Below are positions 13,501 through 28,600 of a stretch of DNA of 64,000 bases, one piece after another (within the stretch, counting starts at the first letter, position 1; each line of letters begins with the position of its first letter). Under the pieces are notes generated by a model that was not told the DNA's origin, did not search any database, and saw only the letters and a list, made by a program, of their open reading frames with translations. This stretch comes from Euptelea pleiosperma (taxonomy: Eukaryota; Streptophyta; Magnoliopsida; Ranunculales; Eupteleaceae). The translations under genes and the position numbers were made by a program. The stretch lies in contig CM068545.1 in the NCBI GenBank assembly GCA_035048495.1, forward strand, positions 36,284,225 through 36,348,224, written 5' to 3'.

Positions 13501-16500
13501 TCTTTCAAATCTTACAATTTGAACAATACATTAGGTACATTTTCAAGTGAAAACAGTGACCCTTATTTTTGTACTTTTGGTCTTTCCTAATTAGTGGGGC
13601 ACATTAGTGGTTTTTTTTTCTAATAATTAAACAAATTGATAATATATTTCTTTCTATGAAACATCAATTTTATAGTATTATCTCTGCATGAAGCATCATC
13701 TAACACAGACGATAAGATTGCGTTTTCACAAGAAATAGTTTCATGCATGCAATTCGAAAGATTGAGAATTGACACTGTTGATGAAAGCTGCAAACTTGTT
13801 TAATTTGGCGATGAATAGAAGAGATGAATTTGATTTTGATTTTTGTGGAAAGATCTTTTGTTTGTATAACTATGAGTTCAGAACAATGTCTTTACAGTGC
13901 GTATTGAGATTCCCAAGTAAAATGCTTTGTCATTATTTGTGAATGATTGTACAATCCCTTGTCACTATATAATGGGTTATGGACTACGTTGCCTTGGTAC
14001 GGCTGAGACACTGCCATGATACGTCATGGACATGAAATTTACAGTTAAAAAGTGAAGTGTCCGACAAGGGTACGGCATCCATTTTGAAGTGTCCAGGTAA
14101 AATAGATTATGGCATAGTTAGGCATATTAGATACTTGTTTTAATTCTTGAAAATTATTTTCATAGTTTTTTAACTCATAAAGAAAAATCATTATGAATCT
14201 TACAGCCCAATGATTTAAATCCTGATTCAATTTGAATACTACTCCTTAAGATTTAACGATCCGATTCGATTTTGACAACATTGCTCTGGGCCTTCAACTA
14301 AAATTTAAACTTTGAAATTTGGGTTTCTAAACTTTGAACTTTCATGCCTTGGTTTCAAAGAGTTCCACAGAATCTAATAACAATTTGTTGCCTTAGAAAC
14401 GTAAGAGATTTCATTTTGAAAAAAAATTGTAACATGGCTCACAGCATTCTTGTGAAAAATTAAATTGTATTACGAAGAAAACACAATTATTGTCGAGATG
14501 CCAAATCAACAAAAAGAAAACACCTGGACCAATTGAAAGCAGAATTCCCTTCTGATAACAACCCTTCCTTGCCAGTGGAGACCGTAGCCTTCTCTAAGTG
14601 TCTGATGTTTATAGATGACCGAGAGGACGTGACAATCATTAATATTGACAACCAATCCTTACGCAAATCCTGGAATAATAATCACAAATGGTGCTTTTTA
14701 AGGAGGCAAATATATATACGCATCAGAAAGGTATCTTCAATATATAATACAAAGAACAACAATAACAAACACAGTAATAATAAGCCATTAAAACACATGT
14801 AATAAGGAAAGAAAGATTTCATACTTATGGGGATGGCAAAAAAAATTGGAGTCACATAATAGCTATGCAATCACCCAAAATAGGAAAAGATAGATCTCAT
14901 ACTTTCCTAATTAGCAACAGTAGCATGTTCTTAGGCCAGTTAAATGAATCTATCGAAAATAAACCTTCAGTTGTTATTTAAAATTTGTAGAAGAATGGTC
15001 TTACGAATACATCAATATTTGGCATTTTGGAGAACAATCTTAAAATCACAGTTTTAACCTTCGACGTATTTTCATGAAATATAGCAAAGTCTTTCCATTT
15101 CGACACAGACCAAAAGGAAAACTAATAAACATGAATATTGTTTATAAATTAATAAATTAGTAATAAATAAGAAATGTAATGGGGATCTCATTACATATAA
15201 TTTTCCATAATTAGAATATATTAACTCCATCAAGTCATATAATTAATCTAATATTTGTATTAAAAAAACAAAACTTAAAATAAAAAAAAATGAGGTTCAT
15301 AGGTTATCAGTGTTATCAGATAGGCGTATTTTACACTTATTTTCCATGTAAAAGGTAGTTTTGTGAATACCTCTCAGTATGAGGGGTATACTTGTCCATG
15401 TAATGTTCTCCATATATATTTAAGAGTTTTGGAGTCATGTGACCAACTCATGACATCCTTTCCTCTCTTCTCTCTCTCTTCTCTCTCTCTCTCTTCTTCT
15501 TCTTCAACCTCTTGAAACCCTAAACCTAACCTTGGAACCCTAATTCAACTTGGTATCAAAGCCAAACCACCTCAAAACCTCAGATCTTGATCTCGTCATC
15601 GAAACCAGCCCGGAGGACCACGTCACCACTACTGACATCATCGAGCCGTACGACGGACGTCAGCAACCGTACAATGCCTTTTGTTTGTATAACTATGAGT
15701 TTAGAACAATGTCTTTATAGTGCATATTGGCATTCCCAAGTAAAATGTTTTGTCATTATTTGTGAATGATTGTACAATCCCTTGTCATTATATAATGGGT
15801 CATGGCTTACGTTGCCTAGGTATGGTTGAGACACTGCCAGGATATGTCATGCACATGGAATTTACAGTTAAAAAGTGAAGCGTCCAACAAGGGTACAAAA
15901 TCCATTTTGAAGTGTCCAAGTAAAATAGGTTATGGCATAGTTAGGCATATTATATACTTGTTTTAATTTCTTGAAAATTATTTCATAGTATTTTAACTCG
16001 TAAAGAAAAATCATTATGAATCTTATAGCCCAATGATTTAAATCCCGATTCAATTTGAATTCTACTCCTTAAGATTTAAAGATCCGATTTGATTTTGACA
16101 ACATGGCTCTGAGACGAGAAACATTACTTGAAAATTTTCCACTGAATAATTTTCTAGATTTCATATTTGCATATATATCAAAATAGGTAATAATTATGAA
16201 AATGAGAAGTGCATGAAAGTAAAAAAATTATTTGTAAATACGACATGTATTAGGGAACCAATTACATATAATTTTCAATAACTAGTACATATGAACTCCA
16301 TTATGTTATTTTTATCTAAAAGTAGATTTTAGTTAAAAAAAAATAGTATATAACCTAAGTTCACCAAGGGTTGGGCCAATATAAATCGGGACAGTGCGCC
16401 AAAAGTTCCACCTGGCACCAAACCATGCTACACATGGAGAAACTTCCCCATGCATCACGCATGTATTACTAGGACCCATGTGTATGTATGCATGTATACA

Positions 16501-19500
16501 TATATATTATGATACTATATGTTTTCAGATCCTTACCATGCAAAGCAAACATAGGAGACAGAACTTGCATGTTACATTATTGGTAAGCTAACAGTAATAC
16601 ATTTTAAAACAGATCTTGTTAAACAGATCCACTATGAAATCAGATAAAAGACTTTTCCACCATGTCCAGTCCTAGTAAAAACTGAAAACCTCTCAAATTC
16701 CAGAATAGACGATGAAATCTATTATCGGTTTTGAAAGGGAAAATTCAATACCTACTACATCAAAAACTAAGATGAGCATGTAAAATAGATGATCAAAATT
16801 TTCCTAACACTACCCAAAATAGTCATGAAGCTTTTTTGAACTTCTTTTTCCATTTTTTACTTCATTAATTCAACTTGTAACTTCGACTTATATGAAGAGA
16901 ATTATGGTTTTGAATTTTTCTAAAGAGAGCAGAGTGAACGGAGAAAAGGAGAATCCTAATATACTCTTATGTTCCAAAAACAGATATCCTCTCAAAACAG
17001 ATAGAAAGTGGGTCCACAAAGAGTATCCGTTAGAGAGGTATTACTGTACAATAATAAGCTAAATTCTTGGTGTGTGAAAAATAACTAAATAAATATGCTC
17101 TTCATGGATGAACACTCAAAGAAAGTAAAATGGCGTTGAGTTTTGCTAATCTATACTTGATAAAGGTGAAGACAAAAATATAGAAGCAGAACGACACCCA
17201 AACAAAAGTACAATTGGCTAAAACATCCCAAAGCAGAAGTTGGGGGATCATGGATTAAAAATTTCGTACCACACATTTTAGTCAAACAGCGGTAGCATCA
17301 AAAAGGAAAAATGGAAAATGTGCGTCAAAGATTCCTTACAGATAGATCACATGTGATGGCAGATATATTTTCACTCTGCGGCTTTGGTATGTTTTCAAGG
17401 CACTGAACAATCTGCTGAAAAAGTCCTTTCAATGTAGCATCTAGGTCAAGAGCCACCATGCCTGGAGTACCCAGTAAAAATCGAATTCTACCAGCGCATG
17501 ATGATAAATAAGATAATGCATAACCTCTTATTGCTGCATACAAATATGAACAATCAATACCAAATTAGTACATCAAAACAAGAAGCCTATTCAGTCATCA
17601 TAACTACAATTTACTATAAAGTCTATAATATATAGCAGCTGGAGGACAGAAGTATTTCAGCTATTTAGAATGGAAGCTGTCTTCAGATGAAACTATGTTA
17701 AAATCAAGGGGAGTGATTTTTCCACCCCTTCCAGGCCACTAGTAGTTTTCATTTTCCTTTCAAGAAACTACTCTTCCCTGACAAATCTGATTTCAAAAGA
17801 ATTTTTACTTTTATTTCAAAATCCCCAACTACCCTTGTGTCGTAGAAACCCTAGTATTAAAGATCGGGGTGTGAAGTCCTCCTGAGTAGGATGTCCTACT
17901 GTTTTTACACTGTTGAATGGTCCTCAGAGTTTGCACCACATGAATACGGAAGACCATCCAATGGTGTGGAGCCTAACGATGATTTTTTCATTGTGGTGAC
18001 AACAAGGATCGACTGGGTCGAAGGAAACGCGAAAATATAGAGAAAAATAAAGACAAAGAACAAACACACAGCACAAAATTTATGTGGTTTGACACGTTAT
18101 TGAATATATCCACGGGCAAAGACTAATGAAGAGCTACCACTATATATGAGAGTATATAATACAAAATTTTAAAACTGGCTTATATAAGTCCCAAACCAAC
18201 AAAGAAAGTCCAAATATCCAACTTAGGAAATTATGAAGTTTTCACATTACGAAAATACCCCTATTCTATGCTTCAGAGGGTGAAGGCAATTATTTGGGGG
18301 CTCTTCGGTCCCCTTAAATTCATAGGGGTCATAGTAGTAAATGGGGTAGTTTGAGACAAATAAAAGAATCCCGCAACCGCACACTTGCATGTGCAAACTC
18401 GATGTGTAGAAACTCGCCACACCAGATCATGTGTTAGTAGACTTAGTACACACATTATCAACTCACATACTAGTTAAAACCCACTTTGGTAGTGTACAAA
18501 AGACAAAGTATAGGAAATATATTTATATAGTAAGTGGTCTTAGGTCCAAGACCAACCAACTCAGGAAATCAAAAATCGTGTTAAAGAAAAACTTATTTTA
18601 ACTATTAAAATTAGAACACTCAGAAAGAAACTTTATTAAAAAGAAAAAGGAAGCTAGATGCCACTTCAAATATACAAAGAGCACCAAGTTAAACCTTTGA
18701 CCAAAGAATAGGAAGTATGTGTATACAAAATATCAAGACCCAAACAAATATCTCTATTAAGGCAGATATACCAAATATCAGTGCCAAATATTTCAAAGGG
18801 ATAGAAAGAATGTCTTCATTTCTGTAGTTCTCCTTACATGATCAAACAGGTTCCTTGGCTCAGTTTGAGAAGTTCAATTTGACCATTCTTCAACTAGATT
18901 TTCTTCCAAGTGATCATGGTTTATTGTCAAATCAGATTGTGGTTGTATAGCCCGGTGTTACTTGTGGAAGATATCTCATGGACTGATTCCATCTGTGATG
19001 GTATTCAATTGACTAGGCATTATTTCTTGTAGCAATACACATGAATGAACTTGAATGAACTTGGGCAGTGATTCATGGAGGTTGCATATTCTTCATGAGG
19101 TACGTATCTTAGCTTCAAGTGTACCTCAGATTATGGGTCTTTCATCCAGCATGTTGATAGCATGCTTCTAATTTTAGTTCTTATTCAGCTAAATATCACG
19201 TTTAAGTCCAGAGCTTGCCAAATTTAACTATACAGTTTATATTAATAACCAACAGCACAATTTGAAATTAGAAATGTAATCCTATAAATATTGATGTGGT
19301 GTGGTATTGTGTCAATATGGATAACCTAAGCAAGTGAAAGTAGATAGATATCCGAGCTGAAAAGATATAAGTGCAATCGTGATATAAGAGAACTTCACAT
19401 CTTGTTTCAAATGATTTACTTCAGATGGTCCAAAGACTTCAATGTATAACCAAGTTATTTGGTATGTCAAACAACTGTGCATCACTTTTTTTTGTCACTA

Positions 19501-22500
19501 CTGTGCAAAATAGGTTAACATACTCAATCTAACCTGCAATATATTTGCGCACTAAACAGCAAAGGCGGTCCATTCCATCTAATAAGAACCCTATAGTTGG
19601 ATCATTTGGATCCTGCAACCAAACCATACCAATTAGAGTCAAAAACCTGATCAGCTGGTAATAATACAAGCACTGAAATAAGTTCCCAAAAGGATTTTAC
19701 AATCATTGATGCAACAAGGACACATTTTTACAGTTTTTTGCCGTGTCGGACACGTATCGACAGACGTGTGTCGTCACATCCAGACACACATCTTGACATG
19801 TAATGCAGTGTCACCTTTAATTTAAATGATTTTTATTGATAAAGAATGAATTCTGAAAGAGGGTTCGTGTATTCCATCCTCCATAGATACTAAGTTGTTA
19901 AACACAACTGTAGTTGTTTGATAGTCTTCCCTCTTATAATTCTACTTAAATCTAGTATATTATAGGATAGTCCTATCATCATCTATGGCATATGGAAACT
20001 TATTCTTTTACATTTTATATATTTTCCCATTACTAGAATATTATATTATAATATATGTGTTCAGACGTTCTGTGTTTCGATCTTCTCAAAGGTGCCATGT
20101 CAGACACATCATATGTGTCTAACACCAACACTCGTGTCTGTGTCATTGTTACATAGCACTCATCATATTTAACCAATACATATAGAAAGAACATGGCTTA
20201 CTATGTCAACTGATACCATCCGAGCAGCTTTAGATTTTGATGATGCAATTCCGACATGTTGAAAGTACCAAATGACCTCACACTGAGCTAAAGCCAATGC
20301 AGAAAATACCATCTGTAGGAATCACAAATCACCATAGAAAATACTCAGAACTTCTATAAAAAGAACATAATGTTGCAAAATGAACTATAAACTCAACCTT
20401 ATCCACAACAATTGTAAGTGGCAAACATAACACACTACCTTATTCACAGAGAGATGGTTTTTTTTTTATAAGTAACAGAGAGATGGTAACTACAAAAGAA
20501 AAAAATGGAGCTATTTATTTCGCAGTCAAAGAGAAATTTGAAGCTTCAAATAACTAATTAGTTGAAGATCTGTACTTTTAGAAATCCAGTATTGACATAT
20601 TTTAAAATTCATGGTAGCCTTTTCGGCATGGTATCATTGGTCTCGGTCCCCTAGATTGTATATATTACCTTTTTCTAAATGTAAACCTAGTTTGATTGGC
20701 TTCAAACATCAGAACAAGTTTTTGAGTACAAGAAACTGTAACCCTTCAAAATCAGTGTTTGGTAGAAGCAGATCATTTCTTTAATCAATTACAAAAGAAA
20801 AATTTTATTAAAATGAAAGCAAATTACATAAAGGGGAAAAGAAATCCCAAGATACAACAGGTACAAAAATAGCAAAAGAAAGACTAGCCAACATGTGGGC
20901 TATTGGCTAAATCTCAACAAAACCCTCCAACTTAATTTCCCAAAACTCTTTCAAAATCGATATCCAGTCTGTCAATAGCCACCCAATTGCCCTACAAATG
21001 TCTGGTGAGCAAAGAAATAAATTTCGGTTCTGAGGTTTATTTTGACCGGCCCGGAAATGGAAATATTTCGACCAGTGTGGAAATAATACATTTTTTGTGG
21101 AAATGATGGAAATAATGAAGAAATGATGGAAATATTGTGGAAACTTGTGGAAAATTTGGGAAATGATAAAATAAGCATAAAAACACTTATAAGCTACCAA
21201 ACCATAATATAAAACCATATGAACCATATGTAGTGTGGAAATGAATGACCATAGCGGTCTGTAATATGTTGAAGAAGGTATCTAATAGTTAGTTAAGGTA
21301 TTATTTAATTAGATAACTATTATATAATTGTTAATTATAGAAAAAATCATAATCAAGGATTAACGAATCCTTATTCACTTACATTAATGTCTTAATATTA
21401 TGTATAATTTTAAAAGACCTATTTACTATTAACTTATAACATTTACTTAATTTTTTAAATGTTTTAAATATTTTTTTGGGAAAAAAATTAACTCAACCAA
21501 TTTGTAGAACAGTTTAAGTTATGCAACATGTAATCAATTTATGCACAACCATGGATGTTTTGGGTAAAATCAATGAAATTGGAGTTTTCCCCAAATTTCA
21601 AATTTTCACCCTAAACAATCTTCAATCCGTGCACAAATCCAGTGTAAATGCATCATAGATATGATGCATTTAAACTTCATTTATTTATTTGTAGCAAGAA
21701 ACGATAGCAAGAAGTTTTATACTTACGTACATTTAGAATTTGAAAAAACTCCAAAATGGGATTCGATTCGTCCTCACAATCAATCCGCGAACCAAGAAAT
21801 CCACAATGGATTGGTCTTTTTGAAAAATATATATAAAAGGGGTTAAATGGATCCAATATGGAATTTGTGACAGTTTTGAGCTCAAATGGGATGTTTCCTA
21901 CCTTCAATCGAAATGTTTCCATACATGTTAAAACATTTCGATCGAAATAATACACATTTACACTATCAATTGATCGAAATTTATTATTCACTGGATGGTT
22001 TTCTCTAACTTGCGTCTTTGTGAGCCTTTAATAACCTTAGATGAGAGATTTTCTGCTGAATAGAAACTTTGCCCTTTAGTTGTTGCTGAGTGTTTGAAGA
22101 GAAGTTTGGATGGCTGAGAGCAGTGCTTCCATTGCTGTGGAATCCAAGGTGTTTTTCTTTTCTGAAGTGAAGAAGGGGGGAACCATGTTTCTTCGCATCC
22201 ACGAGGAAGGTAGAAGATGGACAGATTGTAGTATTGAAGGAAGGGATTGAAGCTAAGTCTCTGTGACCCATTTGGAGGAAGAAGGTTATTAAGGGTTGTT
22301 CTAACATTGTTGGGGAGAAACACAATGGAGGTGGGAGATTCTTGCAAATTCACAATGCATAAATGAATGGTTGACTCCTTCCTCATGACCTTTGCACATA
22401 ACACACCAATTTGGAATCACCATTTTAAGATGGTTAAGATGATCAACAGTCAAAAAAAATTCCAATACCACCGTCCAAATAAATACCTCCACTCCAGGAG

Positions 22501-25500
22501 GAGCTGCCTTTTCCCAAATACTCCGCGGGCAGACCTCTCACCTTAAAATTTGGCCAAACAGTCAATAAAAGGAGCACACAAAGAAATTCCCTTTAGAATG
22601 CCTCCTCCAAATAGGAATTTCCTCTCCACCAAGAACGACATAGACCCCATCCAGACAATTGAGAAGGGAAAAACACTACAAAATCTCCCTCTCCAAAAGA
22701 TATCATCTAAATATAGGCCTCCATACCATTTCATCATTAATTTTCCCAAAATAGTGCTTCACAGTCAAACCTTTTACAGAAACCAAACTGAAAAGGAAAG
22801 GACACACATCACAAGCTTGTCCACATCACCCGATTCATCCTTCCAAAATCTAATCAATTCTCCATTTCCCACTTTTAAGCTTGTCTTTTACAAAATCTTC
22901 ATGAAGCTTCAGAACCCCTTCCAAACACCTACCCCGTAGAAAACCCAATCACACAAGAATCCCAATTCTGATGACGTAGACAAAATTTATGACCATTGTC
23001 CCACCTCTAGAGAGCACATTCTTCCTTACTAAACCTTCACAATCAAGTAGGGCCTTATTGATTATTAAGAGTCTTTCAAGCCTAGACCTCCACATTTCTT
23101 AGGCTGACACACCAACTCTTCACACCACTCCCATTCCACAGAAAATCAATTTGAATCCTTTCGATTTGATTAGCAACCGAAACTCACATTTTAAAGAAAA
23201 ACATATTCCCAGGATGCTAATCTCCTTTCCACTCTTTCAGTCACGAGGTCCCAAATATTTTTAAAAGTAAATATGCCCCTAACAGTAGACCAAGATAGGA
23301 AATAGGGAATTCCCCAAGAATGCAACCCAAACACTTCCAAAATCTTGAAAAATTTGCTCTTCCACCTCAATTCTTATAAAGTAACTTTGTAAAATTTACC
23401 TGAAGGCCCGAAACTGCCTCAAAGCAACACAAAACAACTTGTACATTGGCCATCTCTTCTCAAAAAGCACCTTAGAAAACAATTGTGTCGCAAGCATATT
23501 GAAGCAAGGGGACTTTATTTTTGTGGTCTGAGTTATTCATAGAATGTAGAGGGCTTTTCTTCGAAGATTTCTTATTCCGTTGGGAGCTTTTATGTTCGAG
23601 AGATGTTTGATGTTTCTTGTAATTCCTTAGCTTGCTTTTGCTTGGATGTAATTAGAGTAGGTCATCTCGGCCTCTTTAAATTGTAATTGTTTTGACTTTT
23701 AAGGACAATTATACTTATCAAAAAAAAGATTATCAGGCACTCATAGGTTACCTTCCTTATAAATTCCAGCATTGTCCCCTTCATATCAAACCTCAGCTGG
23801 TGCCAAGGTTCTAAACTTCGACTAAATTCGGAATTAATTCGGGGAAGTTCAATTCGATTTAGAGAATTTCTGTAAAAATTCGCTAAATTAGAAATGTTTG
23901 CAGAATTTTTGCCAACATGAGTGAAACGATATTAATCTTGCTTAGGTCACTCTAAATGATTGTTTTTGTGATATAATAAGATATAAGTGTTTTATCATAT
24001 CCTTAAAAGTCATTGTGTTTTACCAAGGTTTTGGCAAAAATTCTCCAAACTTCTCTAAGTTTACTGTTTGCTTCGAATTAAATGCAAATTAATTCAATGA
24101 TTTTTTGCAATTTTTGTACTAAAAAGGGCTAAACTTCGAGGAATTAGCCGAATTTTTACTGTTTACTTCGAATTAAACGAATTAATTCGGTGAATTTTTT
24201 TTAATACGTGTACACTTTAATTTGGTCATTCAAAATTCGGAATTAATTCGGCTAATTCCACCTAATTTTGTCGAATTTTAAAACCATGACAGGAGCAAGA
24301 CTCATCCAACACCAATAGTAATACCTTTTAAGTTCACACATACAAATCCTCCCATACCAGAAGTCAACTGCTCAAATGTCCCTCCACCTCCTTGCAAATC
24401 ATTCATGGCCAAAGGAATGGTATCTGGTGGATCAAAGAGGCTTCCAAACATCCTACACCAACCATTGCATCATCGAACAACTAAAGTTCCATCACCATTC
24501 TGCAAACAATCCTTCATACTGGATATTGAAGCGGCACTAGCAAAGCTTTTGCACCTCTTCTTGCTTGGTTACAGAACTCCTCCTTATGAATTTCTACTTT
24601 TGAAATTCCACAAGCACAACTAAAGATACTTGAAGGACGGAGATAAGAGTTGCGAAGATTTCAAATATTTTTGTGATTTTCTGTTTATGTCCACCTTCCC
24701 CTTCAAAATCTCCCCATCCCTGAAGAATAATTGTTTGACCAGAAAAAACCCCAGTGATCAGGTGTGAATGTGAACCCCATCTCCACCGACTCCCTTTTCA
24801 ATGTATTGCCACATACCCTTATGAATTAAGATATACTAACAACTTATACTAACAGCCAGTCTATTGGCTTTTATCTACCCCTATCAAAGTCCCTAATTTG
24901 GCCTTCATCATTATCAACATCTGATCTGAAACTCCCCCCACAAGTTTAGTCGAGTGTTTCTAAACACTAAGGCATGAGGAGAGGCGTTCCACTAACCAAA
25001 TCTTTGAGGTGTGGGCCTCTCGAGCATCCATTTTTAAGTAGATAAGTAATTAAATATACAAACAAATAAATAGCAATATTGTCAATAAAAAAACAATTTA
25101 AGGAAATTTAAAAAAAAATAAGAATAAATTATGACAATTCACATTTCAATATCCAAATCCAAATCCCAAACTCGTCAAAATCAAATTAAAAGTGTACCAC
25201 ATCACATCCATAGTTCATACTTCCATATCCAAAGTTTGAAACTCATCAAAATAAAATTATAAATGTACCACATCCATAATTTCATACCACCAACTTTCCA
25301 AGTTTGAATCCATTAAACAATAAATAAAACTTAAAGAGTGTAACAACCGCTCTAACCCAATGTTTTTAAATACGAAGGCATGGGGCAAGGCGCTTCAATA
25401 GCCTAAAGCTTGGGGCGTAATTCTCACGAACATGCCTTTTAAAATGAATAATAAAAATAAAGAAAATAAATAAATAATAAGATAATTTAATAAAAGGTTA

Positions 25501-25590
25501 AATTTAAGTAAATTTGTGAAAAAAATATGACATTAATCTATTTCATATGGGGAAAGAGATTTTTGTTGCTTTTATTTAATCTAGAATAGC

Positions 25591-25636
<46 letters not shown>

Positions 25637-28600
25637 AGAAAATTTCTAAAACGAAAACTATATTTAATGTATTTACAGAAACAAAAATAACTTTTGAAAA
25701 TTCCCAAAAAAAGTAACTAAACGTTCTTTAAGAAAACGTCTGTCAGTCATGACAGACAGTCTGATAGACGCTCTTTGAAAGAGCGTTTGTAACAGACAAA
25801 CGCTTTTTCAAGTTGCACGGTAAAAATCGACAGTCTATGAATATCAAAATGATTTGATTTTTCACGAGGATGATCTCCTTACCATAGAGATCATCCTCAC
25901 CAAAAATCAGCCATTGATTCATCTATGTGGGTACGCCAAAATGGGTGTACCACGTGGATGCAATAAGAGACACATGACACTCTTAGAATACTCTGACTGT
26001 ATGGATGTTTTTTCAATCCCTATATGGACATACAAACAAAAAATCAGCTTGATCTGTGATTTCAAACCTTTGGATCTTTGGTCAATAATGCTCAAATTTC
26101 GCACGGTTAAAATCAACCCATGAAAACAATTCCAATCCAACGCCTAGAAATCACTAATCGGACTGATTTTTGGTTTGTAGGTCCACCTAATGATTGGCCA
26201 AACATCCATACGGTCAGAGTTCTCTAAGAGTGTTCCACGTGGCTCTTATTGTGCCTTGTCATCGGCTTTAATGACAGGGCCTGTCATCAAAGTTTTATTT
26301 GGCGCTGACGGTAATTTGTCAGGGAGAAACGCTCTTTTTATTCCTAACAGATGCTCTTAGATTTGACTTTATGGAAGAACGTTTAGTTACTTTTTTTGGC
26401 AATTTTCAAAAGTTATTTTTGTTTTTGTAAATACATTAAAATTATTTTTCGTTTAAGAAATTTTCCGTTATTATTATTATTATTATTTAACTATAATTTA
26501 AAGGAAAGAAAAGGAAATAAAGTGAAGTTTTTTAAGGTACCGTTGCCGCCACTTCTGACACAAAGCGTTAAAAAGGTGTAAAAGGCATGAAGCATAAGTC
26601 TTGTTTAAGACCTCAATAGATGAGACATATGCTGCATATAATTTTAAGCTTTTCTAATAATCCTTGGCGTGTTTTGGAAAAGACTCGCCCTAAGGCAAAC
26701 CTCAAACGCCTTTTTAAACACTGATTTGGTCTTTTCTCTCTCACTTTGCATATTAGACAAATCACCCGTCTTCATCATAAAAGCAGAACTTTCATGAGGG
26801 GTATTCTATGTGGATTGCTTGTTTTTGCTCGTGTTGATCTAGAATTTTAGTTGAATTTAAGATTAGGGTTTCAAGAGAAGAGAGAGAAATTTGGGTTTGC
26901 TTGAGAGCATGTGTAAATTACATGACTCCCTACTATTCAGATATGTGAGGAAAGTACAATGGACAAGAATGCCCTTACAAAATATACAAGGTCCCTAACA
27001 ACATAAAGGGTACACCTGTCAACACTCCCCCTCAAGTTGGTGCGTAGATATCTATCATGTCCAACTTGCTAAGATACTTATGTACTTGATGATTGGAGAC
27101 TCCCTTTGTGAATATATCAGCTACTTGCTCTTCAGTCTTCACGAATGAAGTACAAACCTCTCCAGATAGGATCTTTTCTAGTATGAAGTGCCTATCCACT
27201 TCAATATGTTCTGCACGAACATGTTGGACTGGATTATGTGCTATACTGATGGCAACCTTATTATCACAACAAAGGCTCAGTGGATCAATAACAGGAAACC
27301 CTATCTCTACAACTAAGATCCTTATCCACAACATCTCGCACAAGTCGTGAGCCATAGCACGAAACTTTGCTTCTACACTGGATCGAGACACAATTGGCTA
27401 CTTCTTACTTCTCCATGACACAAGGTTGCCCCAACAAAGGTGCGATAACCGGATGTGGATCGCCTATCATCTTTGGCACCGGCCCAGTCTGCGTTCGTAT
27501 ATGATTCCACTCTCATGTGACCACTCTGCTTGACGAGGAGTCCCCGACCAGGAGATGATTTGAGATATCTCAAAATCCTATTTGCGGCCTCCAGGTGGGT
27601 CGCTCTGGGTGAGTGCATATACTGGCTAATCACACTAACAACGTCTGATCTCGTCAATGAGAGGTAAATCAATCTGCCAACCAAGTCTCTGAAAGCTCTC
27701 AACATCCTGGAGCAACACACCATGAGCATCTCCCATCTTGTGATTTTGTTCTATCGCAGTGTCCACAGGCTTGGCCCCTAATTTCCCAGTGACCTTAAAA
27801 GGTCAATAATATACTTTTGGGAGATGAAGATCCCCTGACATGATCTAGCCACCTCTATGCCCAAAAAATATTTCAGGGGTCCCAAATCCTTTCTTTCAAA
27901 CTCATTTGCCAAGTAATTTTTTAGTTTTGCAACTTCTGTAACATCATTACCAGACAATGATGTCGTCCACATAGACTATAAGGGCAGTGATGCTTTTCCC
28001 CTAGTGTTTAACAACCAAGGTATGATCGGCTTGGCTTTGAGTATAACCCAGAGTTTTGACAGCCCTCGTAAATCTCTCAAACCAGGCTCTGGAAACTGTT
28101 TTAGTCCCTACAATGACTTTTTTAGTCTACAGACTCTCTTATCACTTCCTACTGGGAGGAAGCCTGGGGAAGGACTCATATATACCTCTTCCTTGAGGTC
28201 ACCATGAAAGAAAGCATTCTTCACGTCGAGTTGATGAAGTGGCCATGACTGGTTGGCTGCCAATGATATAAGTGTTGTTAGGGACCTACTTGTAATATCT
28301 TATATTCTACAGGGGGCCCTTGTAATGTTGTAAAACTTCACTTAATATATATATTGGGTGAAATCGTGTAAGCTATTCTAAGCTCTACACGATTTCTCCT
28401 CTTCCCCCAATTCTCTTCTCCTTTCCTCTCTTCCATCTCTAACCCTAATCTCTTATTCTGGTTACGATCCAAGATTATAACAATAAGCACCCTGATGGAG
28501 TTCATCTTTGCAACTGGGGCAAATGTCTCCACATGGTCAATCCCATATGTCTGAGAGTACCCCTTGGCTACCAGTCTAGCCTTGTACTTCTCTACTGACC

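Larger units (their letters stand above)
7263..14523 (-). other. NAP1 intron 15, multi-insertion
   Basis: 7261 bp. Contains a MITE-like element (7648-7869), a SINE candidate (7880-8090), a copia 3' end (8384-9488), a MITE (9495-9744), a truncated L1 (10912-13054) and a repeat whose copy lies in intron 14 (13339-14286). 7263-7640, 9750-10890 and 14290-14520 show nothing further that I can name, apart from the repeat pair 8290-8383 / 10153-10250. Confidence 0.85.
14670..17339 (-). other. NAP1 intron 14
   Basis: 2670 bp. Holds a copia 5' end (15311-15677), repeat copy 2 (15678-16110) and a MITE-like piece at 16975-17050 (inverted relative to 57908-57990 in intron 2). 14670-15300 and 16115-16970 are AT-rich without recognisable content. 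Confidence 0.8.

Noticed and set aside
20907..21227. Open frame on the minus strand as a small gene
   Set aside because: Low-complexity Phe/His/Ile-rich translation from GGAAAT-type repeats, with no conserved pattern.
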